A DNA stretch of 64,000 nt from Rhodanobacter fulvus Jip2. Lineage in GTDB: Bacteria > Pseudomonadota > Gammaproteobacteria > Xanthomonadales > Rhodanobacteraceae. The stretch covers positions 124,001 to 188,000 of the forward strand of contig NZ_AJXU01000037.1 of NCBI RefSeq assembly GCF_000264315.1, in the 5' to 3' direction. Of this stretch, positions 27,063-37,891 are shown piece after piece. The stretch's first letter is position 1. Each line of letters begins with the position of its first letter. The notes beneath the pieces are model-generated. The model worked only from the letters and a program-made list of their open reading frames with translations, made no database searches and had not been told where the DNA came from. A program made the translations under genes and the position numbers.

Positions 27063-27131
27063 GGGCAACTCGGCAACGGGCGACTGCCTAGTGTAATGCC
27101 TGGCGATGCCAGCGGCATGGCGCGCGGCGGT

Positions 27132-28307
27132 TCAACCGCCGTGCACCGGTTCGTCCGCGGCGACCGCCGCCCGACACTGGGTGCGCGCCAGCGTGGCCAG
27201 CAAGGCGAACAGCAACAGCGCCGCCATGCCGTTGTGCGCGGTAGCCACGGGCAGCGGCAAGCCGAAATGCACGTTGCTGATGCCCAGCAAGACCTGGCAG
27301 ACCAGGGTCACCGCGATGGCGATGCCAAACCCGCGCAGCCCCTGCCGCGACGCCTTGAACGACAACCACGCCAGATAGCAGAACACCACCAGCGCCCCCA
27401 GCCGGTGCACCAGCTGGATCGCGCTGCGCGCCGGCAGATCCAGCACGCCGCCCTCGTAGTTGACGCCGATGCCGCGCCACAGGATGAAGCCCTGCTTGAA
27501 ATCCGTCGCCGGCATCCATTGGCCGAGACATTCGGGGAACGAACCCGGGCCGTAGCCGCAGGCCAGCGCCGCGTAGTTCGCCGAGGTCCAGCCACCCAGC
27601 GCGATCTGGCAGGCCAGCAACACCACGCCGATCACCACCAGCTTGCGCAGGCTGGCCAGGCCATCGTCCGCCGCGCCCACGCCGGCAAAGCGCAGCGCCG
27701 CCCAGGCCAGCAGGCCGAACGTGGTCATGCCGCCGAGCAGATGGCTGGTAACCACCACCGGCTTCAGCAGCAGCGTTACCGTCCACATGCCCAGCATGGC
27801 CTGGAAGATGATCACCGCCAGCGCGAACACGCTGATCTTCCACGCGCCCGGCCGATTCAGGCCAAGCGACGCAAACAGCGGCAGCGCGATGGCGCAGGCG
27901 GCCAGCGCCGACGACCACAGGTGTTCGCCGTGCATGTACATGCCAACGCCGACGGCCGCGAACACGGCGCCGGTGACCACCGCCGCCAGCGCGCGGCGAC
28001 GACGCCAGCTGGCCAGCAAGGCCAGCACCAGCACCATCACGCCGAGCGTGCCGGCCAGGAAGCGGTGCACCTGCTCACGCCAGGCCTTGTGCGCCTCATA
28101 GGGACGATCCGGAAAACTGGCGTCGGCATGCGCCACTGCCTGCGCATGCTGCGGCCAGGTGACCTGGCCATAACAGGTCGGCCAATCCGGGCACGACAGC
28201 CCGGCGTTGGACAGCCGCACGAAGGCGCCGAACATCACCAGCCCGAACGCGAACAGGGCCGCAAAGGCCGCCAGCCAGCGCAACCATCGCTTCATTCGCA
28301 GCGACAT
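27132..28307 (-). CDS. ctaA: Heme A synthase (COX15/CtaA)
   Basis: 391-residue eight-helix membrane protein that oxidises heme O to heme A. Heme-ligand His residues lie in HKAWREQVHRFLAGTLG, TSHLLGG, and IQLVHRLGAL. Two extracytoplasmic Cys pairs are visible: CPDWPTC in the first loop and CGYGPGSFPEC later. The ATG at 28307 overlaps the preceding stop codon (TGATG). It works with cyoE to supply heme A to the aa3 oxidase encoded nearby. Confidence 0.93.
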   Translation of the reverse strand: MSLRMKRWLRWLAAFAALFAFGLVMFGAFVRLSNAGLSCPDWPTCYGQVTWPQHAQAVAHADASFPDRPYEAHKAWREQVHRFLAGTLGVMVLVLALLASWRRRRALAAVVTGAVFAAVGVGMYMHGEHLWSSALAACAIALPLFASLGLNRPGAWKISVFALAVIIFQAMLGMWTVTLLLKPVVVTSHLLGGMTTFGLLAWAALRFAGVGAADDGLASLRKLVVIGVVLLACQIALGGWTSANYAALACGYGPGSFPECLGQWMPATDFKQGFILWRGIGVNYEGGVLDLPARSAIQLVHRLGALVVFCYLAWLSFKASRQGLRGFGIAIAVTLVCQVLLGISNVHFGLPLPVATAHNGMAALLLFALLATLARTQCRAAVAADEPVHGG

Positions 28308-28891
28308 CACTTGACCACCTTTTGCAGATCACGCGCCAAGCCGGGGCCATCGAAGCCGGCCGGGTAGTACGACAACGCGGTGCCGTTGGATTCCACCAGC
28401 ACCACGCCGAGGCTGTCCGGCGCGGACGGGCGGAACGTCGCCAGCTTGTCGCCCACGTCCTTGCCCAGCAGCCAGAACGGCTGCATCGCCTCGCGGCGCT
28501 GCGGATCGGCCGGCGGCGCGCCGAGATAGAGCAGGCGCAGGCGCCCCTGGTTGCGGTTGAGCATCACCCGCGCCTTGGCCAGACCGGTGAGCAGATCGAA
28601 ACACCGCGCCGCGCAATCGGGCCCGGGCAGCGCCACCAGGGTCATCCGCGGCTTGCTGTCGCGCCAGGCGTACGGATGGCCATCCGCCAGTTGCACGTCG
28701 AGCTTCTCCGCCACGAAATTCCGTTGCGGCACGATGGGCTCGCCGTTGCCCTTGGTGCCGGGCTGCCACCCCGCCAGGGTCAGCAGACCGGCCACCAGCA
28801 TGGGCGCGGCGAACACCAGCGCGATCAACACCAGATACAGCCGGCTTCGCTTGCGCGAATGGGGTGACGAAGGGGAGCGGGTTTCATTCAT
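28307..28891 (-). CDS. Membrane-anchored CxxxC protein of the oxidase assembly cluster (SCO-like candidate)
   Basis: 194 residues with one N-terminal transmembrane helix (about 18-40) and a periplasmic domain. LPGPDCAARCFDLLTGLAKA resembles the CxxxC copper/redox loop of SCO proteins, which bind Cu for CuA assembly; the downstream His of SCO proteins is not evident. Proteins of this type are frequent between SURF1 and CtaA genes but have no assigned function to my knowledge. Tight packing (1-base overlap with ctaA, 12 bases after SURF1) argues for a role in aa3 assembly. The SCO relation is inference. Confidence 0.65.
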   Translation of the reverse strand: MNETRSPSSPHSRKRSRLYLVLIALVFAAPMLVAGLLTLAGWQPGTKGNGEPIVPQRNFVAEKLDVQLADGHPYAWRDSKPRMTLVALPGPDCAARCFDLLTGLAKARVMLNRNQGRLRLLYLGAPPADPQRREAMQPFWLLGKDVGDKLATFRPSAPDSLGVVLVESNGTALSYYPAGFDGPGLARDLQKVVK

Positions 28892-28903
28892 GGTCAGGCA
28901 TCT

Positions 28904-29632
28904 TCAAGGAGAACGGCGGCGCTTGTCGCGATTCAACACCAGCAGGATCGCCACCGCCGCCAGCGCAAACGAAAACCACTGGAACGCATAGGCACGGTGG
29001 CGCGCGGGCGTCATCGAAAGTTCAAGCGAATGCTGGCGGATGTAGCCGGAAACGGGGTCCGCATCCAGCGCCAGCACGCGTGGAAACAGCGGGCGGCCCA
29101 GATCGGCGGCGAGCTCGGTCGGGTCGAGAAAAATGCTTTCCTTCGGCCAGTGCGTCTGCCGTGCCAGCGCGTTGCCACCCATCTCGAAACCAACCGGCGG
29201 CGGCGGCACATACAACCCCTGCAGCGTGGTTTCCTCTTTCGGCAAGGCCGGCAGCGCTGGCGTGGTGCCGTTGGCGCCGGGATGCAGGAAGCCCGCGTCG
29301 ACCAGCAGCAAGCTGGTTTCACCCTCGACCGCAAACGGCACGAAGACCTCGACGCCACCGCGATGATCGTGGTGCGGGTTGTCCAGCAGGTAGATGCGAT
29401 CAAGCAGGTAACGGCCACGGGCGCGCACTCGCGGAAAGCTGTCCGTCGGCGGCCGCACCGCGACGCCGGCAAAGTCCTGCGCCGCGGCCGAAACGGATGT
29501 GGCATAGCGCCGCAGAAGCGCTTCCTTGTAGTCGGCCCGATGCAGCTGCCAGACGCCCAGATACACGAACAGCGCCGCTCCGGCCACGGTAAGCAGCAGC
29601 GCCCACCAGGGCGGACGGCGCAGCCGCATCAT
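28904..29632 (-). CDS. SURF1 family cytochrome oxidase assembly protein
   Basis: 242 residues with the SURF1 layout: N-terminal transmembrane helix (WWALLLTVAGAALFVYLGVWQL), a periplasmic domain, and a second helix near the C-terminus (FQWFSFALAAVAILLVL). Conserved residues include LGVWQLHRADYKEALL and GLYVPP. SURF1 helps insert heme A into subunit I. It is the first gene of the minus-strand assembly operon and is divergent from the DUF2909 gene. Confidence 0.9.
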   Translation of the reverse strand: MMRLRRPPWWALLLTVAGAALFVYLGVWQLHRADYKEALLRRYATSVSAAAQDFAGVAVRPPTDSFPRVRARGRYLLDRIYLLDNPHHDHRGGVEVFVPFAVEGETSLLLVDAGFLHPGANGTTPALPALPKEETTLQGLYVPPPPVGFEMGGNALARQTHWPKESIFLDPTELAADLGRPLFPRVLALDADPVSGYIRQHSLELSMTPARHRAYAFQWFSFALAAVAILLVLNRDKRRRSP

Positions 29633-29691
29633 GCGGAACGCCTGCCGGCGGTGGTTATACTGGCGATGTCGAATTCCTTCGGATCAATCAC

Positions 29692-29907
29692 GTGGAAACC
29701 ATCTACAAATATGCGCTGGTGGTGATGCTGCTGGTGGTGATTTTCAGCCTCGGCCAGGCGCTGTACTTCATGATGACCGACAAGGACGACGACAAGCGCA
29801 CGGTGTGGGCGCTGACCCGGCGCATCGGCCTGTCGATCGTGTTGATCGGCATGGTTGCGTTCGGCATCTGGATGGGATGGCTGCAACCGCACGACGTCGG
29901 CGGCTGA
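29692..29907 (+). CDS. Twin-helix membrane protein, DUF2909
   Basis: 71 residues with two transmembrane helices separated by the charged loop TDKDDDKRTVWALTRRIGLS. The family (twin transmembrane protein) is a regular member of proteobacterial oxidase clusters, with unknown role. The start is GTG at 29692, preceded by a weak GGA. A TATACT -10-like hexamer lies at 29656-29661 in the gap to divergent SURF1. The gene runs opposite to its neighbours. Confidence 0.85.
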   Translation: METIYKYALVVMLLVVIFSLGQALYFMMTDKDDDKRTVWALTRRIGLSIVLIGMVAFGIWMGWLQPHDVGG

Positions 29908-30020
29908 TTGTACTGCCCCCGCGGCGCCCGCGCGCCGCGCGCGACATTCGCGCACGCCGTCGCGGCGCATCCGCCGACCGGCACAAACCGCCCCTTGCAG
30001 AACACGCCGGATCGCCGGCC

Positions 30021-30050
30021 AAAAAAAACCCGCCGATTGGCGGGTTTTTT
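30021..30050. terminator. Bidirectional Rho-independent terminator
   Basis: An A-run, a CCCGCC stem, GATT loop, GGCGGG and a six-T run form a symmetric intrinsic terminator between the convergent DUF2909 and coxC genes. It is the clearest terminator in the window. Confidence 0.92.
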
Positions 30051-30069
30051 CATGCGGCGAGCCTGTCGT

Positions 30070-30957
30070 TCAGAGGATGTAGACGAACAGGAACAGGCAC
30101 AGCCAGACCACGTCGACGAAGTGCCAGTACCACGCCACCGCCTCGAATCCGAAATGGTGATCCTTGTTGAAATGGCCTTTCAACACGCGGAACCAGATCA
30201 CCAGAAGCATGATCGTGCCCAGCGTCACGTGCAGGCCGTGGAAGCCGGTCAGCATGAAGAAGGTGGCACCGTAGACGCCGCTGCGCAGGGTGAGGTTCAG
30301 CTCGTTGTACGCCTCCATGTACTCGTGCGCCTGGAAATACAGGAACGTGGCGCCGAGCAGCACGGTGAGGCCCAGGAACAGCAGGATCTTGCCGCGCTGT
30401 CCCGCACGCAAGGCGTGATGGGCGATCGTCACCGTGACGCTGGAGGTGAGCAGCAACATCGTATTGAGCAGCGGCAGGCCCCACGCCGGCACGGTGCGGA
30501 ACGCTCCACCGACCTGCTCCGGGCCGCCACCACCATTGGCGCCCCAGGACGCGACGTAGTCGCTCCACAGGAACTGGTGGGTCAGCACGCCGTGGCCATG
30601 GCCGCCGAGCCACGGCAGCGAATACATGCGGATGTAGAACAGGGCGCCGAAGAAGGCACCGAAGAACATCACTTCGGAAAAGATGAACCACATCATGCCC
30701 ATGCGGAACGAGGTGTCCACCTGGGCGTTGTAGCTGCCAGCCAGCGATTCGTTGATCACCGAGCGGAACCAGCCGAAGAACATGCCGATGATGCCGATCA
30801 CGCCGATCGTCAGCACACCCTTGCCGAAACCGGCTTCGCCGGGGCCGGCGTTCAACCAGTGCGCGGCACCGAACACGGTGATGAACATGACTACTGCGGC
30901 CACGATCGGCCAGTAGCTCTTGGTCGGAACGAAATACGCGTCGTGCTGCTGACCCAT
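30070..30957 (-). CDS. coxC: Cytochrome c oxidase subunit III
   Basis: 295-residue subunit III of the aa3-type oxidase, with seven hydrophobic helices. Features include AYFVPTKSYWPIVAAVVMF at the N-terminus, FFGWFRSVINES, and TGFHGLHVTLGTIMLL near the C-terminus, where the conserved Glu/His residues of the family lie. The start at 30957 gives MGQQHDAY; the longer in-frame region upstream is intergenic. It is the last gene of the oxidase operon, followed by the strong terminator. The usual cox11 gene upstream of it is absent. Confidence 0.95.
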   Translation of the reverse strand: MGQQHDAYFVPTKSYWPIVAAVVMFITVFGAAHWLNAGPGEAGFGKGVLTIGVIGIIGMFFGWFRSVINESLAGSYNAQVDTSFRMGMMWFIFSEVMFFGAFFGALFYIRMYSLPWLGGHGHGVLTHQFLWSDYVASWGANGGGGPEQVGGAFRTVPAWGLPLLNTMLLLTSSVTVTIAHHALRAGQRGKILLFLGLTVLLGATFLYFQAHEYMEAYNELNLTLRSGVYGATFFMLTGFHGLHVTLGTIMLLVIWFRVLKGHFNKDHHFGFEAVAWYWHFVDVVWLCLFLFVYIL

Positions 30958-31064
30958 GGTGAGACCCCGTGGATTTCTCTTGATGACTTCTGCCCCGTCG
31001 TGCCGCCCGGGGAACTGCATGCCGGTCAATAACCGACCGGTTGAAAGGAAAGATGTGGCAACCG

Positions 31065-31187
31065 CTACTTCATCAGCAGGATCTGCACGAACGACAGCGC
31101 GAAGAACACCAGCACGATGACGAGAAGTATCTTCACGGTGCGATTCACACCCTTGCGGCTTTCGTCGTCTTGTTGATGTTCGCTCAT
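31065..31187 (-). CDS. 40-residue single-helix protein between coxA and coxC
   Basis: A short gene reading MSEHQQDDESRKG, then a positively charged linker, then a hydrophobic helix TVKILLVIVLVFFALSFVQI, ending LLMK. The layout matches the small oxidase assembly proteins annotated at this place in proteobacterial clusters, and also resembles the membrane-anchor segment that begins Cox11 proteins, though the copper-binding Cox11 domain does not follow. AGAGAG and GAGG precede the ATG. It stands 55 bases after coxA and co-transcription is likely. Function inferred from context. Confidence 0.7.
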   Translation of the reverse strand: MSEHQQDDESRKGVNRTVKILLVIVLVFFALSFVQILLMK

Positions 31188-31242
31188 GGCCTCGGCTCTC
31201 TTTGCACCCTGCAGCCACGAAGGCGCAAGGGTGCGGCAAGAA

Positions 31243-32859
<1,617 letters not shown>

Positions 32860-32933
32860 GGCCGTGCACCTCTAACCTGAAATATTGAATGCGACTGCGT
32901 GAAACTGCGGAGGGCGAAAAGAGTGCGGAGCGA

Positions 32934-33869
32934 TCAGCCCTGCCCGCCAGCGGATACCGGTGCGGGTGCGGCCACTTGCGCGGTCTGCGGCGCCGCCGCC
33001 GGCGCGCTGGAAGCGGCCTCCTGCGCGGCCAGCCAGGTGGCGAAATCCGCCTTGGACTTGACCACCACCACGATCGGCATGAAGCCATGGTCCTGGCCAC
33101 ACAGCTCGGCGCACTGGCCGCGGTACGTACCCGGCGTGGTGAAGTTGGCCCATGCCGAGTTGACGATGCCGGGGATCGCGTCGATCTTCCAGCCGGTTGC
33201 CGGCACCCACCACGAATGGATCACGTCACCGCTGGTGATCACGAAACGGATCTTGGTGTCGACCGGCACCACCAGCGGCTTGTCGACATTCAGCAGGTAG
33301 GTGTTTTCGTCACCGACCCTGACCGCGTAGGGGTCCATGCCCGAATCGAGCTGGCGGGTGTCGTCGCTCTGCTGGTCCAGCTTGGACATGAAGCCGACCT
33401 TGGCGACCGGCTTGCCCAGGTAGTCGACGTAGTCGTAGCGCCATTTCCACTGGTAGCCGGTGACCTTGACCGTCATCTGCGAGCCGGTGGTGTCCGCCCA
33501 CGAGGTGAGGCCGGTGGTGGCGAGCCAGGCCAGCGTGACCAGGATCAGCACCGGGATCGTGGTCCAGACCACTTCGACCATGGTGTTGTGCGACCACTTC
33601 TCGGCCACGGCACCGCGTGATTTGCGGAAACGGAACATCGCGATGAACATCGCGCCGAACACCAGCAGGCCGATCACCGTGCACACGGCCAGCGAGATGT
33701 TGTTCAAGTGATATGGCACCGGGGACCAGGTGCTCGCGCCGCGGGTCAGGTTCAACTGCCAGGGGTGCGGATTGGCCTGGGCGACGCCACCGAACAGCGC
33801 GAGCGCGCCAATGGTCAGTGTGGTGAATGCCCGCCCGATGCCGTGATGCCGGATGCTGCCAGATGTCAT
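32934..33869 (-). CDS. coxB: Cytochrome c oxidase subunit II (CuA)
   Basis: 311 residues: signal peptide (cleavage near GVAQA|NPHP), two membrane helices, and a periplasmic cupredoxin domain with the CuA site. Ligands are seen in DVIHSWWVP and CAELCGQDHGFM (near residue 253). The C-terminus ends in an Ala/Pro-rich tail without a fused cytochrome c. The start at 33869 gives the signal peptide directly; the far upstream in-frame start overlaps the DUF2244 gene. Accepts electrons from cytochrome c. Confidence 0.96.
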   Translation of the reverse strand: MTSGSIRHHGIGRAFTTLTIGALALFGGVAQANPHPWQLNLTRGASTWSPVPYHLNNISLAVCTVIGLLVFGAMFIAMFRFRKSRGAVAEKWSHNTMVEVVWTTIPVLILVTLAWLATTGLTSWADTTGSQMTVKVTGYQWKWRYDYVDYLGKPVAKVGFMSKLDQQSDDTRQLDSGMDPYAVRVGDENTYLLNVDKPLVVPVDTKIRFVITSGDVIHSWWVPATGWKIDAIPGIVNSAWANFTTPGTYRGQCAELCGQDHGFMPIVVVVKSKADFATWLAAQEAASSAPAAAPQTAQVAAPAPVSAGGQG

Positions 33870-33889
33870 GTCTTGCACCTTTGTTGTAC

Positions 33890-34381
33890 CTACTTGCGCG
33901 GCTGGCCGTGAATGGCGGACAGCAACACCATGAGTTTCTTCGACAGCTCGGCACGCTCCTGTTCGGCCAGGAACGCACCAATTTCCAACGCGTTTCCGTG
34001 CGATGCCAGCAAAAGCCGATGGCGTCCCTCGCCAGGCTCCAGCACCACGCGCACCCAGTACGACTGGAATCGCGTGCAACGCCGACCAGGCAGCGATTGC
34101 ACCTCCAGCGACGATTCGTCGAGGGTGATGCGTTCGCCGCGATCGCCAGAACGCCAGGCCACGCTCAACGCGCAGGCCACGGCGACCGACTCGATCACGG
34201 CAAACAGCGGGGCAAACACATTCCCCTGCCACACGCCAAGCCCCGCCGACATCAACGCCAGAACCACCAGAGCCACGATGAGCCGTACCAGCCCCCTCCG
34301 ACTCAGCATGCGATTGGGCCGAAGCCACATCGTCACGCACGGCAGCCCGGCGGCGGTTGGTCGAAGCACGATCATGAACAT
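33890..34381 (-). CDS. DUF2244 membrane protein
   Basis: About 163 residues with two adjacent transmembrane helices (near 30-75) and a C-terminal cytoplasmic domain containing WVRVVLEP and GAFLAEQERAELSKKL, typical of DUF2244. The family often precedes coxB in Lysobacterales and may take part in oxidase biogenesis; no function is shown. Two in-frame ATGs, 34381 and 34375, are equally plausible. It is the first gene of the oxidase operon, 20 bases upstream of coxB, and is divergent from putA. Confidence 0.8.
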   Translation of the reverse strand: MFMIVLRPTAAGLPCVTMWLRPNRMLSRRGLVRLIVALVVLALMSAGLGVWQGNVFAPLFAVIESVAVACALSVAWRSGDRGERITLDESSLEVQSLPGRRCTRFQSYWVRVVLEPGEGRHRLLLASHGNALEIGAFLAEQERAELSKKLMVLLSAIHGQPRK

Positions 34382-34638
34382 CCGGCGCGCCTGGAACGAC
34401 GGAATGATAGGCCGCGGCGAGGCAGTGGGCAAGAATGTCGCACCCTGCTGACCTGGATCAGCCCGAAAGACGCGCCGTCGCGCAACGCCAGTCGCGCCCG
34501 GCGTCGCCCGCCAGGCACAGGTGTGGCAGCGTGCCATACCCCCCTTTTGGCAGGGGTCCGGGCCGTCATGCCGCGGCGTACAATCCGGCGATTCCCGCCC
34601 CTCCCCGGCGGATTCCCCGGCATACCTGCGGTCCTTCC

Positions 34639-37600
34639 GTGAACTACCCTCCCCCTGCATCACCCATCCTCAGCCCCGAATTGCCGGACGCTGTCGAACC
34701 CGCCCGCGCCCGCATCACCGCCGCCTGGCTGCGCGACGAAACCGAAGCGGTGAACGACCTCTTGGCGCAAGCCACGCTGCCACCGGTCGAACGCGAACAG
34801 GTGATCGACGTGGCCGCCGGCCTGGTCACCCGCGTGCGTGCGCGATCGAACGACCAGAGCGCGATCGAATCCTTCATGCGCCAGTACGACCTTTCCTCCG
34901 AGGAAGGCGTGCTGCTGATGTGCGTGGCCGAGGCGCTGCTGCGCATCCCCGACAAGGGCACCGCCGACAAGCTGATCCGCGACAAGCTGGGCGATGCGAA
35001 CTGGAAGAAGCACCTGGGCCAGAGCGAGTCGCTGTTCGTCAACGCCTCCACCTGGGGCTTGATGCTGACCGGCCAGCTGGTAACGCTCAGCGAGGACACC
35101 CGCCACGATTTCACCGGCTCGCTGCGCCGGCTGGTGGGCCGCGCGGGCGAGCCGGCGATCCGCCTGGCGGTGCGCCAGGCAATGCGCATCATGGGCCATC
35201 AGTTCGTGATGGGCCGCACGATCGATGAGGCGCTGGACCGTTGCGCGAAGAAGGAGAACGCGCGTTATCGCTATTCGTACGACATGCTCGGCGAATCGGC
35301 GATCACCGCCGAAACCGCCGAGCGCTACCAGGAGGACTACCGCCGCGCCATCGCCGCCATCGGCGCACGCGGCCCGTTCGCCAACCACATGGATGCGCCG
35401 TCGATCTCGGTGAAGCTGTCGGCGCTGCATCCGCGCTACGAAGTGGCCAAGCGCGAGCTGGCCCATCGTCAGCTCACCGAAAAATTGCTGGAGCTTTCGC
35501 AGCTGGCGATGAAGCACGGCATCGCGCTGTCGGTCGACGCCGAGGAGGCCGATCGGCTGGAGCTGTCGCTGGACATCATCGGCGACGTCTTCGCGCATCC
35601 GTCGCTGGAAGGCTGGAACGGCTTGGGGATCGTGGTGCAGGCCTACGCCAAGCGCACCCCGTTCGTGATCGACTGGCTGATCGAAACCGCGCGCGCCGCC
35701 CACCGCCGCTGGTACGTGCGGCTGGTGAAGGGCGCCTACTGGGACGCGGAGATCAAGCGCGCGCAGGAAACCGGTTTGGCCGGCTACCCCGTCTACACGC
35801 GCAAGCCGAACACCGACGTGTCGTACCTGGCCTGCGCGCGGCGCCTGTTCGATGGCGGCAGCGAGCTGATCTATCCGCAGTTCGCCACCCACAACGCGCA
35901 CACCATCGCCGCCGTGCATCACATCGCGCAGGGACGCGCGTTCGAATACCAGCGCCTGCACGGCATGGGCACCGACCTGTACGCCGAGGTGATCGGGCCG
36001 GACAACTTGAACGTGCCCTGCCGCGTGTACGCGCCGGTGGGCACGCACGAAGACCTGCTGCCCTACCTGGTGCGCCGCCTGCTGGAAAACGGCGCCAACA
36101 CCAGTTTCGTCAACCGCGTGGTGGACGAGAGCGTGCCGGTGCGCGAGCTGGTGGCCGACCCGTGCGAGACGGTGCGCGCGTTCGCTTCGATCCCACATCC
36201 GCGCATCCCGTTGCCGGTGAATCTCTACGCCGAGAGCACGGCGCTTGCGCAAAATCCGAATGCTGTATCCAGGAAGAATTCCATGGGCGTCAACTTTTCC
36301 AACGACAACGAATTGCGGGCGATGGCCGAGGCGGTAAACGCGCACCCCGGCCCGTGGACGGCCACGCCGCTGGTGCCCGGCGCCGCCGCCGGCAATGTGA
36401 TCGTGCCGGTGACCAACCCCGCCGACCGCCGCCAGAGCCTGGGCAGCTACGTCAGCGCCGATGCCGCCACCGTGGACACGGCGCTGAACAACGCGCTGGG
36501 CGCGCAGCTGGGCTGGGATCGCCTGCCCGCCGCCAGCCGCGCCGCCATCCTGGAGCACGCCGCCGATCTGCTGGAAGCGCGCCGCGGCGAGTTCATCGCG
36601 CTGTGCGTGCGCGAGGCCGGCAAGAACCTGCCCGACGCCATCGCCGAGATCCGCGAGGCGGCCGATTTCCTGCGCTACTACGCCACCATGGCGCGGCGCC
36701 TGTTCGGCCAGCCCGAGCAACTGCCCGGCCCCACCGGCGAAACCAACCAACTGTTCCTCAACGGCCGCGGCGTGTTCGTCTGCATCAGCCCGTGGAATTT
36801 CCCGCTGGCGATTTTCCTGGGCCAGGTCAGCGCCGCGCTGGCGGCCGGCAACGCGGTGATCGCCAAGCCCGCCGAACAAACCAGCCTGATCGGCTACCTG
36901 GCGGTGAAACTGCTGCACGAGGCCGGTATCCCCGCCGACGTGCTGCAGTTCGTGCCGGGTGACGGCGCCGTGGTGGGCGTGGCATTGACGAAGGACCCGC
37001 GCGTGGCCGGCGTGGCGTTCACCGGTTCCACCGACACCGCGTGGGCGATCAACCGCGCGCTGGCCGCGCGCAACGCGCCGATCGCCGCGCTGATCGCCGA
37101 AACCGGCGGCCAGAACGCGATGATCGCCGATTCCTCTGCCCTGCCCGAGCAGATCGTGAAGGACGTGATGGCCTCCTCGTTCCAGTCCGCGGGCCAGCGT
37201 TGCTCGGCCGCGCGCGTGCTGTTCGTGCAGGAAGACATCGCCGACAAGGTCACCGCGATGCTGGCCGGCGCCATGGCCGAGTTGGAGGTGGGCGACCCGG
37301 GCCTGCTGTCCACCGACCTGGGCCCGGTGATCGACGACGACGCACTGCAGATCCTGATCGACCACGCGGCGCGGATGGATCGCGAGGCGAAGAAGATCGC
37401 CGAGGTGACGCTGGATCCTTCCCGCACGGAGCACGGCAGTTTCTTCGCGCCGCGCGCCTACGAGATCGCCTCGCTCGATGTGCTGCAACGGGAGATCTTC
37501 GGCCCCGTGCTGCACGTGATCCGCTGGAAGGCCAGCGACCTGGCCGGCGTGGCGCAGCAGATCAACGCCGCCGGCTACGGCCTCACCCTGGGCATCCACA

Positions 37601-37842
37601 GCCGCATCAACGACACCGTGGAATACCTGGCCACGCACACGCGGGTGGGCAACTGCTACGTCAACCGCAACCAGATCGGCGCGGTGGTGGGCGTGCAGCC
37701 GTTCGGCGGCGAAAACCTCTCCGGCACCGGCCCCAAGGCCGGCGGCCCACACTACCTGCTGCGCTTCGCCACCGAACGCGTGCTGACCATCAACACCACG
37801 GCCGCCGGCGGCAATGCCTCGCTGCTGACCATCGGCGAGTAA
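34639..37842 (+). CDS. putA: Bifunctional proline dehydrogenase / P5C dehydrogenase PutA
   Basis: 1067-residue PutA oxidising proline to glutamate. The proline dehydrogenase barrel includes VRLVKGAYWDAEIKRAQ and QFATHNAHT (about 350-430), and the aldehyde dehydrogenase part includes ISPWNFPLAIFLGQ, ETGGQNAMI and the catalytic Cys in GQRCSAARVL (near 855). No N-terminal ribbon-helix-helix domain is seen, so it is a non-DNA-binding PutA. The GTG at 34639 was chosen since upstream in-frame codons encode Arg/Pro-rich sequence without a domain. A TACAAT -10-like hexamer lies at 34579-34584. Confidence 0.95.
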   Translation: MNYPPPASPILSPELPDAVEPARARITAAWLRDETEAVNDLLAQATLPPVEREQVIDVAAGLVTRVRARSNDQSAIESFMRQYDLSSEEGVLLMCVAEALLRIPDKGTADKLIRDKLGDANWKKHLGQSESLFVNASTWGLMLTGQLVTLSEDTRHDFTGSLRRLVGRAGEPAIRLAVRQAMRIMGHQFVMGRTIDEALDRCAKKENARYRYSYDMLGESAITAETAERYQEDYRRAIAAIGARGPFANHMDAPSISVKLSALHPRYEVAKRELAHRQLTEKLLELSQLAMKHGIALSVDAEEADRLELSLDIIGDVFAHPSLEGWNGLGIVVQAYAKRTPFVIDWLIETARAAHRRWYVRLVKGAYWDAEIKRAQETGLAGYPVYTRKPNTDVSYLACARRLFDGGSELIYPQFATHNAHTIAAVHHIAQGRAFEYQRLHGMGTDLYAEVIGPDNLNVPCRVYAPVGTHEDLLPYLVRRLLENGANTSFVNRVVDESVPVRELVADPCETVRAFASIPHPRIPLPVNLYAESTALAQNPNAVSRKNSMGVNFSNDNELRAMAEAVNAHPGPWTATPLVPGAAAGNVIVPVTNPADRRQSLGSYVSADAATVDTALNNALGAQLGWDRLPAASRAAILEHAADLLEARRGEFIALCVREAGKNLPDAIAEIREAADFLRYYATMARRLFGQPEQLPGPTGETNQLFLNGRGVFVCISPWNFPLAIFLGQVSAALAAGNAVIAKPAEQTSLIGYLAVKLLHEAGIPADVLQFVPGDGAVVGVALTKDPRVAGVAFTGSTDTAWAINRALAARNAPIAALIAETGGQNAMIADSSALPEQIVKDVMASSFQSAGQRCSAARVLFVQEDIADKVTAMLAGAMAELEVGDPGLLSTDLGPVIDDDALQILIDHAARMDREAKKIAEVTLDPSRTEHGSFFAPRAYEIASLDVLQREIFGPVLHVIRWKASDLAGVAQQINAAGYGLTLGIHSRINDTVEYLATHTRVGNCYVNRNQIGAVVGVQPFGGENLSGTGPKAGGPHYLLRFATERVLTINTTAAGGNASLLTIGE

Positions 37843-37891
37843 ACAGGCACGTGTCGCGTAGCCGACCGGCACGCCACACGCGGTCGCGGCA

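Noticed and set aside
34660-37872. A 1070-codon open frame on the minus strand opposite putA
   Set aside because: It is a shadow of putA in high-GC DNA: the plus-strand protein has complete proline dehydrogenase and aldehyde dehydrogenase motifs, while the minus-strand translation is His/Gly/Gln-rich without any domain.
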